Assembly (NCBI GenBank): GCA_948470475.1
Contig: OX419339.1
Coordinates: 10,884,863-10,948,862 of the forward strand
DNA from: Galaxea fascicularis
Lineage: Eukaryota; Cnidaria; Anthozoa; Scleractinia; Euphylliidae
Length of the DNA: 64,000 nt
Direction of reading: 5' to 3'
Part shown: piece by piece, positions 1 to 12,700 of the stretch
Layout: each line of letters starts with the position of its first letter
How positions within the stretch are numbered: the first letter of the stretch is position 1
Translations under genes and position numbers: made by a program
The notes under the pieces: model-generated
Databases searched by the model: none
The model's input: the letters and a program-made list of their open reading frames with translations, nothing else
What the model was told of the DNA's origin: nothing

Positions 1-705
1 GTGACATATTGACTTGTTTGCCCGTTGTCAGCTACGGGATATTGCACAGTCCTGCTACTTTATTTGACACATTTTATACTTAAAACCCTTCTACAATATT
101 TTATTTTCTTGACTTGATTTATTGAATGGTTGGTAATGTTATTTTTTACTTGCATGACATGCCCACCACGAATAGCTACATGGGGCCATTGGCACTAGGT
201 CTTCACATCTTTAACTTGTAAGAACAACTAAATCTTTCCCTAGTTGATCAAAGAGCAGATAACCTTATCCAGTAGTTTAAGGTCTCTACCCAGCAGTTTA
301 AAGTGGCGTCTTCTATCTCCAGTTTGTCTTTGCACCACTATTATTGCCCTTGATAAATTTTGTTAATATCCTTGGCAGTTTTGCTGGAGGTATTGCATGT
401 TAAGAACATAATGGTCAATTCAGTTTTCAATTTCTTTCTTCTTAACTTGCTTTTAGTTAGTGATCTTGTTTTATTAATTATTAATGCATTATAAAATTAT
501 GCTGTCAAGGCAGCCCAGTTTCTTATTTAACTGGAAATATAGTCTTTAGTAAATGCAAAGCCCTGACTTTGAAGGAACAATAGTGTACTGTTTAGAGTTT
601 TCTCTAAGAATCAAAATTAATCAAAAGGTGAAGGTATTCTCTCATGACCATTGTTAGAAGAAGAATAATTTGGGGAAGCTTAAACTTGAATGTGGTTTGT
701 TGCAG

Positions 706-3700
706 AATAACAAATGACCGTAAAACAAAACAAGCTGCCAAGACAGAACTGACCTTTGCCAATTCACAGTTAGATGCACTCAAGGAAGAGCTTGAAGGCA
801 TAAATAGTACGCTGGATGTTTATCAGTTTGACAGGTGTGATGAGATTTAGATCAACACTCACAACTCTTGCCATTAATACATTTTCTAGATTTTGCTTTG
901 ATTGAACTCTTCTTGTTTTTACGTGGTGTTTTTTAACTTTTCATAAACCTGTTTAAGGCTTTTTTTGCTTTCCTTTTTCCCTTCCATCTCCTAATGGACC
1001 ACCAGTAGTCTGGAAGGGTTAATGGTTATAGTGACATAAGAGCCTGACAGCTTGTTTATATGGCTTTAGGTACTCAAAACAACCCTTCCCCCCAAGTTAC
1101 CCTGGACAAGCTATTTGTCCACTCATTTCTTTTAATAATTCTACCAACCATTTACCCCAACCTCGTCTGAGGCAGGTGTAGCGGCTGGGTTCCCTGTTTT
1201 TTTTTTTTTTTCACGCCCTTTAGGGTCACGTGACTCAATCTTGCCTCGAGTTTTTATTGATGGCGATTCACTCTGAGTTAAGAAGCATCTTTGCGAGAGT
1301 TTTTGGTCATTCGTCGTTGTTGAAGGGCGCATTTCCCTTTTGTTGTTTTGTCAAGTGGAAGTAGCGTAATAAACACAAAGGCTTTGTCAACCAAGTGAGT
1401 TGTTCCTTACAGCAGGTGAGACAACTTAGGGTGGTGGGGTGAGTTGTCTTGCCTTGGCAGGTAAAGTGCCCTGATAAGGAGGACATCTTTTCCTTGCGCA
1501 GCACCTAGCATGCTACCTAGCATATTAAACCCTTTCTTTCTGTCAGATCAATGCAGAATATAATCTAACGTTGATTACACATTAAAAAATCTCATCTATC
1601 TGATCATGAAACACAGGAGTGTTGAACACCAGATTCCTTTAATAGCTGTGGGTCTACGAGAAACGAAAGATCTTGTGTTTAAAGATCATTTTAAGGTGTG
1701 TACTGTGTTGTTATTTCTAAGTTAAATGTAAATCTGTTATTTGTAGTGATGTTGTCAGATGTTAAAATTTTGTTTAAAGCATGAGAACCATTTTAGAGCA
1801 ATGAGTTGCACTTGTCCTGTAATCCAAAAGTTCTTTCAACTTAGTCTCTTGTTTCGGCAAGTTCAGCTGGGAAAGACATTTTTTTGTTTATTGTTCTATA
1901 AACAACAACAACAACAACAATTTATTAAGGCAAAAAACTTCAATAACAATAGTTTGTCCCACAAATAGTCACAAGCTAATCAAGGCAGGACAAAACCAAC
2001 TCTCCAAAATGCAGAAACTTCTTCTGTGTTAACAATAACAGCATTAGTAGTAACCAATAATATTGTAATAAATTCATTATTTTGTTATCCTCTCCAGGAT
2101 TGCATGAACTGGTATTAAATATCCATGCTGAATAACCTGTATGTTCTTGATCCACCTCTACTTTAATTTGTTGTTTCTTTCTAAGCTATTGTTTGACAGG
2201 TTCTCTGTTTAATACTTTTAATTTTTCTCTATTCTTTAATATAATTTTTCAACTGCTTAAATTTTCTCTGAAAATAAGCAATACAATACACTCATGAAAT
2301 GCTTTATTCCAGTATTATTATTATTATTATTATAATTATTATTATTATTATTATAAATTATCATCACTGATTCATGTACCAGTAAATTTATAGAACTTAC
2401 AACTTCCTCATTACTGTCAAAGACAACCTGTGAAATCGAATGTCATCTAAGATTTTATGATGGCATTAGCATTGCTTTAGCTGTATCGGTAAAAAAGGAA
2501 AGTGGTATGTGCATTATTTACGATTCTATACCATCATATGAAGAGCATGAGAATAATGTTCCATACAATAGCTATATTAAAGCTATAATGTAATATCTAA
2601 ATTGACCTTATTAAACAGGCCTGCTCTAGTCTACATCCCTTATTAATAAACACATTGCATTTAAAGGTCTATGTTTTTAATTGTTGGTTTTCAAGGACTT
2701 TATTTTGGATCACTATAGCGAAGCTCCAGAAAAATATGAAAAAGAGTTGGATCTCTTTGAAAGTACAAGAAAGGTTTGTAACATTTTTGTACCCTTTTGA
2801 TTTAGCAAAAAGAAATTAGCAAGCTGGATGGCAAATAATATGTTGAGGAATGTCTTACTGTATCTTCAATTTGTTTAAATGAAAACTACCTAAACAAAAC
2901 TAGAAATTTCAATCAATACTAAGCGTACACAGGGTTATCAGAAAGCTGTAAAGTAGGTGGCTTTGTTATTGAAGTACTGTACGGTAGGTAGCTATTTTGC
3001 CATCTTACACTAAAGCTGAACTAAAGAATGAGAAGAATATCCCAGCAGAGTAGCCGCCCAGGAACACGAAGTTAGTGGTGATTTTCGCTGGCTGCTGGTT
3101 ACTTTTGACAAACCTGAGTACAGAATGTAATAACAGACACAACAAGAGGAAAGTTGATACTGCAGATACCATTACAAAGCTAATTTTTGCTAACTGCAAT
3201 TGTGACTAAAAATGTTGAAAAGTTTGATGTACAAATGCCATCATCATCATCATACTTCCAAAAAATGTTGTCATAATGGAGTGGTTGCCATAAGCTGCCA
3301 TAAGCTCTGAGCTAACCAGAATTAAAGACGTTTTGTCACTTTCCATGATGCACGCTTGCTGGGGTGGACCACAAAAATCTTCAGTCACTGCTATTGCAAG
3401 AAAGATCTCAAGTTATCTGACCTCTACTGTGGTAACTTGTATTAGGTAAAATATGTGTATGCAATGAATATTTTACGAGACACATGACTGTGGTTTGGTG
3501 GAAGTCAGTTTTGTTTAACATTGGAACTTTTTGGTGGAGCTTTTGCTGAAGGCTTGAGGGCAGCCTAGAAGGAGGGAGAATTTAATTAAAGTTTGGCACA
3601 AGATTCATTGTACAACTTGGGGAAGGAAAAGAAATGCCAAGCAGGGTTTGGTGAAAACACCAACAGTGAAAATGCTAAATATCTGTTGCACAGAGTCTAG

Positions 3701-6700
3701 AGTATAACAAGTAGTGACAAAGGGTCTTTAAGCTGTTCATAAAGTGATAATGCATTTAGTTTATGCAATGATGTGGTGTCTCTAGCCATCCAGTCATAGG
3801 CAAGTCAAGGCTTGCTCACAAGAATATGCATTACACTCTTCTTGCTTGTGGTCACAGGAAGCTGTGTGCAAGGTTAACAGAGATGAGACTGGTGTTCATG
3901 CTTTACTCGTGTACTACAATCAACTCTATTTTGTGGAAAGGAAATTCTTTCCTAAAGGAAAAGGAGTCACTATGCCTGTTTATTTTCACTGGTAAGTTAT
4001 AACAGGACTTGAGTTGCAGTCAAGAGCCTTATGTCAATATAATAAGAGGAGTTGATTTTCTAAATATTACTAAATCCAAGTTCATTGTAGCTGTAAGTGT
4101 CATTGCTGAAACTGTGCACAGGAAGCCTTTATTAGCCTAATGGCTACATGCTGTAAAACTATCCTACTTTATAAAGCTAATTCTGACTTTGGAAGCTGTT
4201 ATCAGTTCATTAACCCCACCCCCCATGTTAACCAAGATGATGTTAAGCATGGTTGTGTTGGAATGTTAGCTCAGTAATTCACGCTGTTTTAAGTCTGTTT
4301 CATTGCTGATTAAAAGTAGATCAACTTTGAAATTAGAAAAATGATAATATTTGCCTTTTCACTTCCAAAACCAAGCAGCTGAAAATTAGAGAGTCCTTTG
4401 AATGATGTAGTGTTATTTGACTGGTAGGTTTGATACCACCACTGGCTTGCCAAAAATACAGAGATCCATTGCTTTTGAAAAGGTAAGGATATTTATAGTT
4501 TGAGTGGTATATCTCTTTAGCAAGATATAAATAATATTGCCCTCCCACAAGTGGTGTTAGGTGTGTAAGTGAATGGGGTCCGTGTTACCATTTCTGTTGG
4601 AGCTTGAGCTTCAGTTTAATTCTTACTACATGATGGCAATGAACCTGTCAACGTTTTGACAGATTTGAATAAACAAGTCATAGAAAATGTCTCACATGTT
4701 TTTTTTGTCATTGTATGTACAGGCGAGTGTTCTTTTTAACATTGGTGCTATATGGAGTCAAATTGGAGTGAAACAAGTAAGGAAACAGTATTAATAATAA
4801 AATTGAATGACTTTGTATTTTGTATTCAGCATCTGGATAACTTCAAATTTTCAATTGAGAAACACTCTCACCTCCAGAGCTACATGTGTGCATGTCATTT
4901 TACCTTTTTTAGGTTTTTTTCGGAGGAGTCATCAAGAATTTTCACCTCATCATGACCATCACACCAAACATTTAGCAATAATTATTTAGAGTCAACAATG
5001 TCAGCTTTCCGACTTTTTATCTGTCTCTATGTTGGCTATACAAATGTGCCAACGAGCGCATGAGACATGAAACAGTTATTGCAAAATAGGTATTATATTC
5101 CAAGTGCAGTAATCAATCCTCTATGTGTTTGTATTATATTTTACTCATAGGACAGAAGAACACAGTCAGGTCTCACCAAGGCCATTGATGCTTTTAGCAA
5201 AGCAGCTGGTAAGTGGATAACAGCTTTTTTCTCTTTAAGCACTCTTGACTAATCTCATTGTCAATGGGGATTAGCTGGAGCTGTTCTGCACAAACTGATC
5301 AGTCTGCTGACAGATGTCTCCATCATTTTAAAAACACATTGATAACAATCCTACAATCCTACAATCCTAACAATCCTCGTATTGGGTATAAAAAAAACTT
5401 AAACTTAGTTTTTGGAAATTGGCTTAAGAAGATCTCATTTTGACTTGGAGTATAGAGACCAAGAAACTACTTCACGTGATCGATTCATAAGATCACAAGT
5501 GATGGTAACAATGTCTAAAAAAAATTAAGATTGTTTTAAAACTGAATTTTCAATTTCAGGTGCCTTCAAATTTATCAAAGATAACTTCATCAATTCCCCA
5601 ACCGCTGACTTGACACCAGAGCTGATGGACATGCTTGTGGCAGTCATGCTGGTTAGTTTAGCACCTTCCTCAGCTCTTCACAGTGGTTCCGTTTACATCT
5701 TGCTATAATTTCTTTTGAGAATTTGGTGATATATCAACTAGATATATTTAAAATATCCTAATGTTGATTGACTTTTAGGGAATCTTGATGACATTTGTAT
5801 GGGATTTCGTCTTAAGGATTGCATTTAACCGTACTTTAAGACACTTTTCTTTTCTTTTTTTTTTTATGTTGATAGAGAAAACGTTTGTTTGATGAGTGCT
5901 TGAGTCTCTGAAAAAAAAAAGATATATTGTGGCCCATTCTCTTTTTCAAGATTTACTTGTTTTGATCATGCTGGTGACTCAGTTAGGGGCAAGCTGTTTA
6001 AAAAGTAGATTTTGCCACTAAATCCAGCGATAAGCATCTTGACAATAATGCCCACTGAAAGATGCCAGGAGACTGATGGTATTAAAATTTAATATCACAC
6101 CTTTTGCTAGGCTCAAGCACAGGTCTGTATCTGGGAGGAGCATGTCCTTCATGGAGTTAAAGACAAGTTAGCTGACATGGTTAGTGCAGCTCAGGAGTGT
6201 GCTGAGGTAACCATTAAATCTTTCTGTAATTTGCATTTGAATAGAGTAAAAACCCATATAAAAGAACACATTTTTGGGGGTTTCAGGCTGATCTTGTTCT
6301 TATTTATCAGGTGTTTTCTGCAAAATCACCCTGAAAGTGTTCTTAAGGTGTTCTTAAAATTGTCAGTCTAAAAATTAAACACTGACCAAGACTACCAACA
6401 CTCAACAGATGAAATAATGTTCAAGTACAAAATTTTTATTAATTAGTGGATGGAACTAATTTCAACATCATGGCAATAATACCACAGTGGGGGAGGGGTA
6501 GCAGTTCTGGTGATACACAACTAGAATCTCAGCAGAAGTCAAGCAAATTAAATAACAAACAGTATGTAACTCAGTAACTCATGCCACCCAGCTTTTTAAA
6601 TAAGAACAATTTTCATTTTTCAGGCTGAATGTGTTCTTATGTCTATGGTACTTTTTTAACCAAATTTCAGCTTGAGTGTTCTTAATCCACTTGTTCTTAC

Positions 6701-9700
6701 TTTTATGCGGGTTTTTACTGGATCTACAGTCTATTAGTATAAATCTACTAGTGTTCTATCACAAATGCCGGGCTCTGATTGGCTAAACTACTTGCTATCT
6801 ATTCTAGTCCAGCAAATTGCAACCAGAAACAGTGCAACAAGTCAATCAGAATCCAAAGCAATTACATGCAAACCACAGGAAAATGTGTGCATGCAAGTAT
6901 GATTGGTTTGGGTTTTGTTTCTCATGACAATTTTGTTGCTTTAAACTCTGTTTACCTTTAGGTTTGTCATAAGTACAAAAAGGCCCACATGATGACGAAT
7001 GCAGGAATCTGTTTGAGTTGTGTTCCATCCTCCTGGAAAAGCATGATATCAGTAAGTTACCTGCATTTATTTATTAAATTAAAAAATGTATGGTTTTGTA
7101 AAAGGAGCTTATGCACATGATAATTGGCATCATACAATGTTCTTTGTTCAACATTGTTACAGTGTTAACTTTAAATCATTTTTTTCTTTTATAGGTAATG
7201 TGTCTTCACTACAAAGCCTTGTCTCATCATTTTGTTGCAGAAGGTCTCCTGAAAAGTGCTGGTAAGGTTGTCTCTGTGTTGTAAAAATGTTAATTCAAAT
7301 ATTTACACCAGTCTGTATAATAAACTGTTGTGGGTCAAAATGAAATTCTGAGGTTAAAATAATTTTGACCTACAACATAATCTTATCCATTCAATACATA
7401 CAGCATATGTAGTAATGATAAACTGTTTGCTTGTTTCTTCAATCAGTTTGTTCTTTAATATAAGGTATCTTTATAGAGGAACAGTATTAATTTTTCTTGT
7501 AATGGGCGATTCCAGAAAATATCCATACCTATACCACGGATGGCTTTTAGGATTTCCGAAGGGGAGGGGGGGTTCTTTGAACTGGAATTCTGAAGGAATG
7601 GGGGGGGGGGTATTAACAATTGGAAATCCAAAGGCATGGGGGGGTTTCACAGGTGGGATTTCTAGAGTAGAAAGAGTAGAGTGAGTTCCTTGGAAACGCT
7701 ATTGTTGTCGACTTTTGCAGTTCGTAAATAAACCACGAACGTATGATCGCGGATAATCTCGTACCCAGATCTCTTTTGGACAAAGCCGAAGGCGAGATCT
7801 GGTCAAATCCGATTTGTCCACGTGATCGCCTGTCAGGAATGTGACAGGCGATGTAAGAGCGCATGCCTGCAATAATTTTCCAAATGACGGCTTTGTCGAA
7901 CGACGAATTTGATAAAGTCGTGAAGTTTTCGCTCGGAACGTCTGATATAAATTTACCCTGGATGCCAGAGGTCTTCTCGCTCACCAGCGCACTCCTTCTT
8001 TTCCTTTGGAAAGATTTACTTTTGTTGTGGCACATTTGGTTTGAAGTGCAGCAACCTTGTTCCACAAATTGAGAAGTGTTCTGGAGCAGTTTCGGTAATG
8101 AAGCTGAGGAAAACAATTGTCACTTTCGCAAAATCACTTATGAAACGTTGCAACAGTTAAACTCTTTCCACAATCCGAAAAAACTGAATCTCTTATTGGG
8201 ATCTGTTGTGTTTTCACAAAGACGACACAAGGTTCTGATATCGTTGAGTTATCCGCTCTGCCATGTTTGTAAACTTGCCGCGTAAATGTTCAAAGAAGGG
8301 ACTGGAACGACACAGTTTAACAGCCAATCAAAAAAAATGTATTTTCTTACTTGACCAGATCTCGCCTTCGGCTTCGTCCGTAAGAGATCTGGGTACGAGA
8401 TTAGATCGCGGAAGCAGAAGACAAGCATCGACTGATCAGATACGTAGAAGTGAACAGTAAAACGTGGGTTTCACATTTACCTTGATGAATTTCTTGTCAA
8501 GTGAATAAAGTCTGAAAATGTACCTTACTTACCACGTGCAATTTCTTGATACTCCCGTCTCCCGCCTGATAAACGTCAAAAAAACTTGCACCTGTCCCTC
8601 GCTTCCAAGGAACGCCTGTCAGATAATTTTACATTCGGACTGCCGGACGGCAATCGACCAAAAGATTTAAACAGTCTTTCGAGCTATTTTGCTTTGTGAA
8701 CGTCAAAACAACACAAGAAAACAAAGCCAAATTAAGACCTAAAAAAAAGGGTGCACAGCCTGGCCACACGTGGTAGGTTTTTCTTGTCGCTGAAGAGTAA
8801 AGCTTTTCGCCTAGCGCCGCTAGATCACAGCCTTGGGGAGGCATAGATTAATTTCGGTTTGTTCAAATAAACGTTGCCAAGTCAAAAATGTACTTCCAAA
8901 AAAACCCCAGAAATTCCGAAGGGTAGGGGGGGTTCACGATTATGGAATTCTGAGGGCATGGGGGGGGGTAACGTATTCTGGAATTTCCAAAGGCAAGGGG
9001 GGGTTAAAACATGGAAGCCGTCCGTGGTTGGGTATGGATATTTTCTGGAATTGCCCAATAGTTTATTCTGACAGAAGGAAAGTGAAGTTATTTTGTTGTT
9101 TATTGCACTGTGTTCCTGTTAGATGTACAGGTGTAGTGAAGAATAATGCTTTTAAAAACTATGATCAGCACTTGCAGTACTCCACTAAAGTATAGTAAAA
9201 CTTAACAGTAAACTTTTATTTTGTTTTGGGTTCTTCTTTCAGGGAGTTCTGAAGCGGATAAAGAAAATGAATTGGCAGCTTCTTTATTACAGACATCTCG
9301 GCCAGATACTGATGCAACCAGAGCAAAGCAGGGTAACATGTCATTTACATTATTGTGATGGTTATGGCCTCTTAAAATGTACACGAAGTAACAACGTATG
9401 TTTGCTTGTTTGAAAGACTGTTAAAAGTAAGTAAGAATCATTTTCTTTTGAAAGACCAAGTCTTTCATTCCCAAGATATTCAAGTTTTTGCTTTAAGTTA
9501 GAATATAAATCACAAAATCAAGAATATTATTTTATCTGTGGAAGCATTTGAGTGATCTCTGGAAATATATGTCATTCAAACTTTGGCACCAGTAGTGTAC
9601 ATCAGGTAACTATGGCAACAGTTCTGCTTCCCAGTCTGTTTCAAGGAGGATACAAATATTTCCAGAGATCACTCAAATACTTCCACAAATATTCTTGATT

Positions 9701-12700
9701 TTGTGATTTATATTCTTATCTCAACCATTTGTGACATCATCAATTTTTAAGCAAAAACTTGAATATCTCGGAAATCAACGATGGTTTTTCAAAAAAGAAA
9801 ATGCCATTCTTACAAATAAACAGACTTAATTTTTTACTTCAGATGCACTTGAATATCTCTGGAATGGATGAAGATCTTTTAAAACAGAAAATTCCGTTCT
9901 TACTATTACCAGTATTATTACTATTATTATTATAATTATTATTACTTAGTTACTTAACTTTACCTAACTTTAAACCAAATTGTTTATGTTTAGATCAGTT
10001 GAAGCAGTTTTCAGTTGAGTATGATAAAGCCAAAGAAATCATGCTACAGAATGAACACATTCTCTTGTGTTAGTTTCACAGCTATTGCAGGTAGACAGTC
10101 ATTGGAGCAAACATTGATTTCTTCTTGTTTCCTTACTTTCAGCCAAGGCTCACCTTCATTCTGCACTGAAATCTCACGAGGAGGCCATGAAAGCCAGGCA
10201 GATTTGCAGACACTGTAGAAAAATAGCAGGATTGTACAAGGTACATGTAAATGGTTGGTTTTCTATATGATATGAAATAGAGTATGGTTAATTAAAATTT
10301 AATTCTAATTATTCTTAGAGGATCTATTTTTTTTATGTGTGAGGATTACTAAGGCCCAGATCAAACGTTGAACTTTTCATGTACTCTGAAAATGTACCAA
10401 ACCTAATTCATTCAATTGAATACATGAAAAGATTGACGTTTGAATCTATTAAGTTTGAAACAAACAGCCGAACTTTATAGTTTGTGTTGACCCAAATAGG
10501 GATTTAAGTTCGGTACATGAAAAGTTTGACATTTGAAATGGGCCTAAGGAAATGCCCAAGCAGCTTATGCCATATTAATAACCAGGATTTAAGGAGATAT
10601 AGGTCAATCAAATTAAATAAACAAAAATAATAGTAATTATAAGCATTCAGGGCTGTCACTAATTTTTTAAGTAGGTGGGGATACAAAAAAAATAGCTGGG
10701 GATTTTATTTGAGTTGTGGTAGTGAAGTCCACGTGCTTATTTTATAACAAAGTAGCCTGGGATATACCTCAAAGTATGAGGGGAAAATCCCCTTAAAGTG
10801 CACATGAAACGAAATTTTCTGCCACTTTTTTCTATGGAATCTGAAAATTAATGATATAAGAAATATTTTAACAGAAAAATAAAGGATCCGGCTCGCCGGG
10901 AACTTATTTTAAAGAGCGACAAAAGTGTGTATTTCGTGGTAAAATTCTAGACCAGGGCCTGGGTCTAATCTAGGGGTTGTGACCTCATTCGTGTGTATTG
11001 ACAACAGCGTCTCTTCAGTGCGGCCCTCATTTTGCAAGAGAATCCGGTGGACTTTGAAAGGTACTTTTTCTATTGATGTGGCTGAAAGCAATTAGGAATT
11101 CTCCTCCACTACATCAGAAGATCTAGAGTCAAACACACGAATGACGTCACAATTTATGACCTTTTGGTAGCACAAAGAATGTCGCAAATTTCAGATGCAG
11201 GAATGCAAATGTAAAAGAGCGAAAACTAGTGATACACTTCGTTCACAAGGGAAAAGAAGTTAAAAATAAAACAAGGAGCATGTAAATCAGTCAAAAATGT
11301 GAAAAAAGAGGTGGTAAGATTTCACTTCATGTGCACTTTAACAACAGCCCTGAGCATTACAGGCCACTCCAATAAGCCAGTGAACAAAAGTAGTGATAAA
11401 ATTTAACTCAAGAATATAATGGAATCAAAGTTTTAGAAACCACTTACTTTACAGATGTCTAGTTTGTTGTCACTTCACATGCAGAAAGCCTTTTTACATG
11501 CCTGGGTACATTGTATTATTTCTTACTGAAATTTGTCAGGCTCTTCAAGACGCTCGCATAAGAACCACCAACACACTGGTTGCCATGGAAGAGGAAGATG
11601 ATTTTGATGATCCCATGACACCAACCCCTGTCAAAGGTGAGCATTATCTTGATCTGTTTTAAATTTGTGTCGTCTTGTATTGTGAAAAAATTCGCATTGC
11701 TGTCCTGAAGTAGAGCACTATTGTTTGGTAATAGTAATTATTGTTTCCTTTTGCAGCATCAGCAAGAGTAAAAGCAACTGGTATTCCACCAGATTTTAGC
11801 AGTGCATCGGTAGAGGATTTGTTTCACAGATTGGTAAGCAATCGTGAAAGTGTTGGTTCACGTGAAAGGCTCTTTTCAATTGTTTGATTTCTTAATTTAA
11901 AGGCATTAAGTAGAATATTGCGGAAGCAGTAGAAAGGATTGAAATAAATTGACAGACAGACTGCAACAGATAGACAGTATTAGGACTTAAGTCTCTACAT
12001 GTAAGAGGCACTGGGGATGTCAGTGATTAAATTTTTAAAGGAAAAAGATTTCATTGTTTTTCTGTCAATTTTTCCTTGTAAGAAAAGAATTTCTCGTGTA
12101 TGCATATCCATCCCTTACAATTATACTTACTACATTTTTTTTTTACAAAATTGTTTACTTAGTTTAGTAATGCAATTGCTTGTAATACTTGAAATATCTA
12201 AAGTTCATAATATTATTTTATTAGTGGTTCCCATGGGCAGCATCTATAGTTACTGTAAAACGTAAACCTTTGATCTTTGTTAAGTCTTAAGGAGGCTCAA
12301 AAGGGTTTTTGGTTGCTGTTGGCAAACTATTATGTCTCTTTGCAACCCTATTGTTGGGCTATACTTTAAGGGTACTTGTGACATCATATTAGTTACCGTG
12401 GCAATGCACCATGTCCACAGAAAGGTCCTTTTAATTTCAGTTTTTGTTGATTATCTGAAAATCTAATTTGGTGACCTACCATTTTATATTTCTTTGTTGG
12501 AAAGCTCCCTAAATTCTTTAACTTTTCAGACAGCATGAGAAAAAGTTATCCAATACAATTTAATATATTTTAAAAAACATATTTTCAGGCTTATGGAAAA
12601 TTGTACTAGATAATTTTCCCTGAAACCTTTATATTTGAAGTGTGCCATCATGAATGCTGCTTGCATGCAAAAAATCAGGTAAGGTCACCGAGCAAAATTT

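Noticed and set aside
7613..8116. 167-codon minus-strand ORF
   Set aside because: It spans the inner inverted repeat of the 7504 element, has no recognisable domain, and reads through G-run modules.
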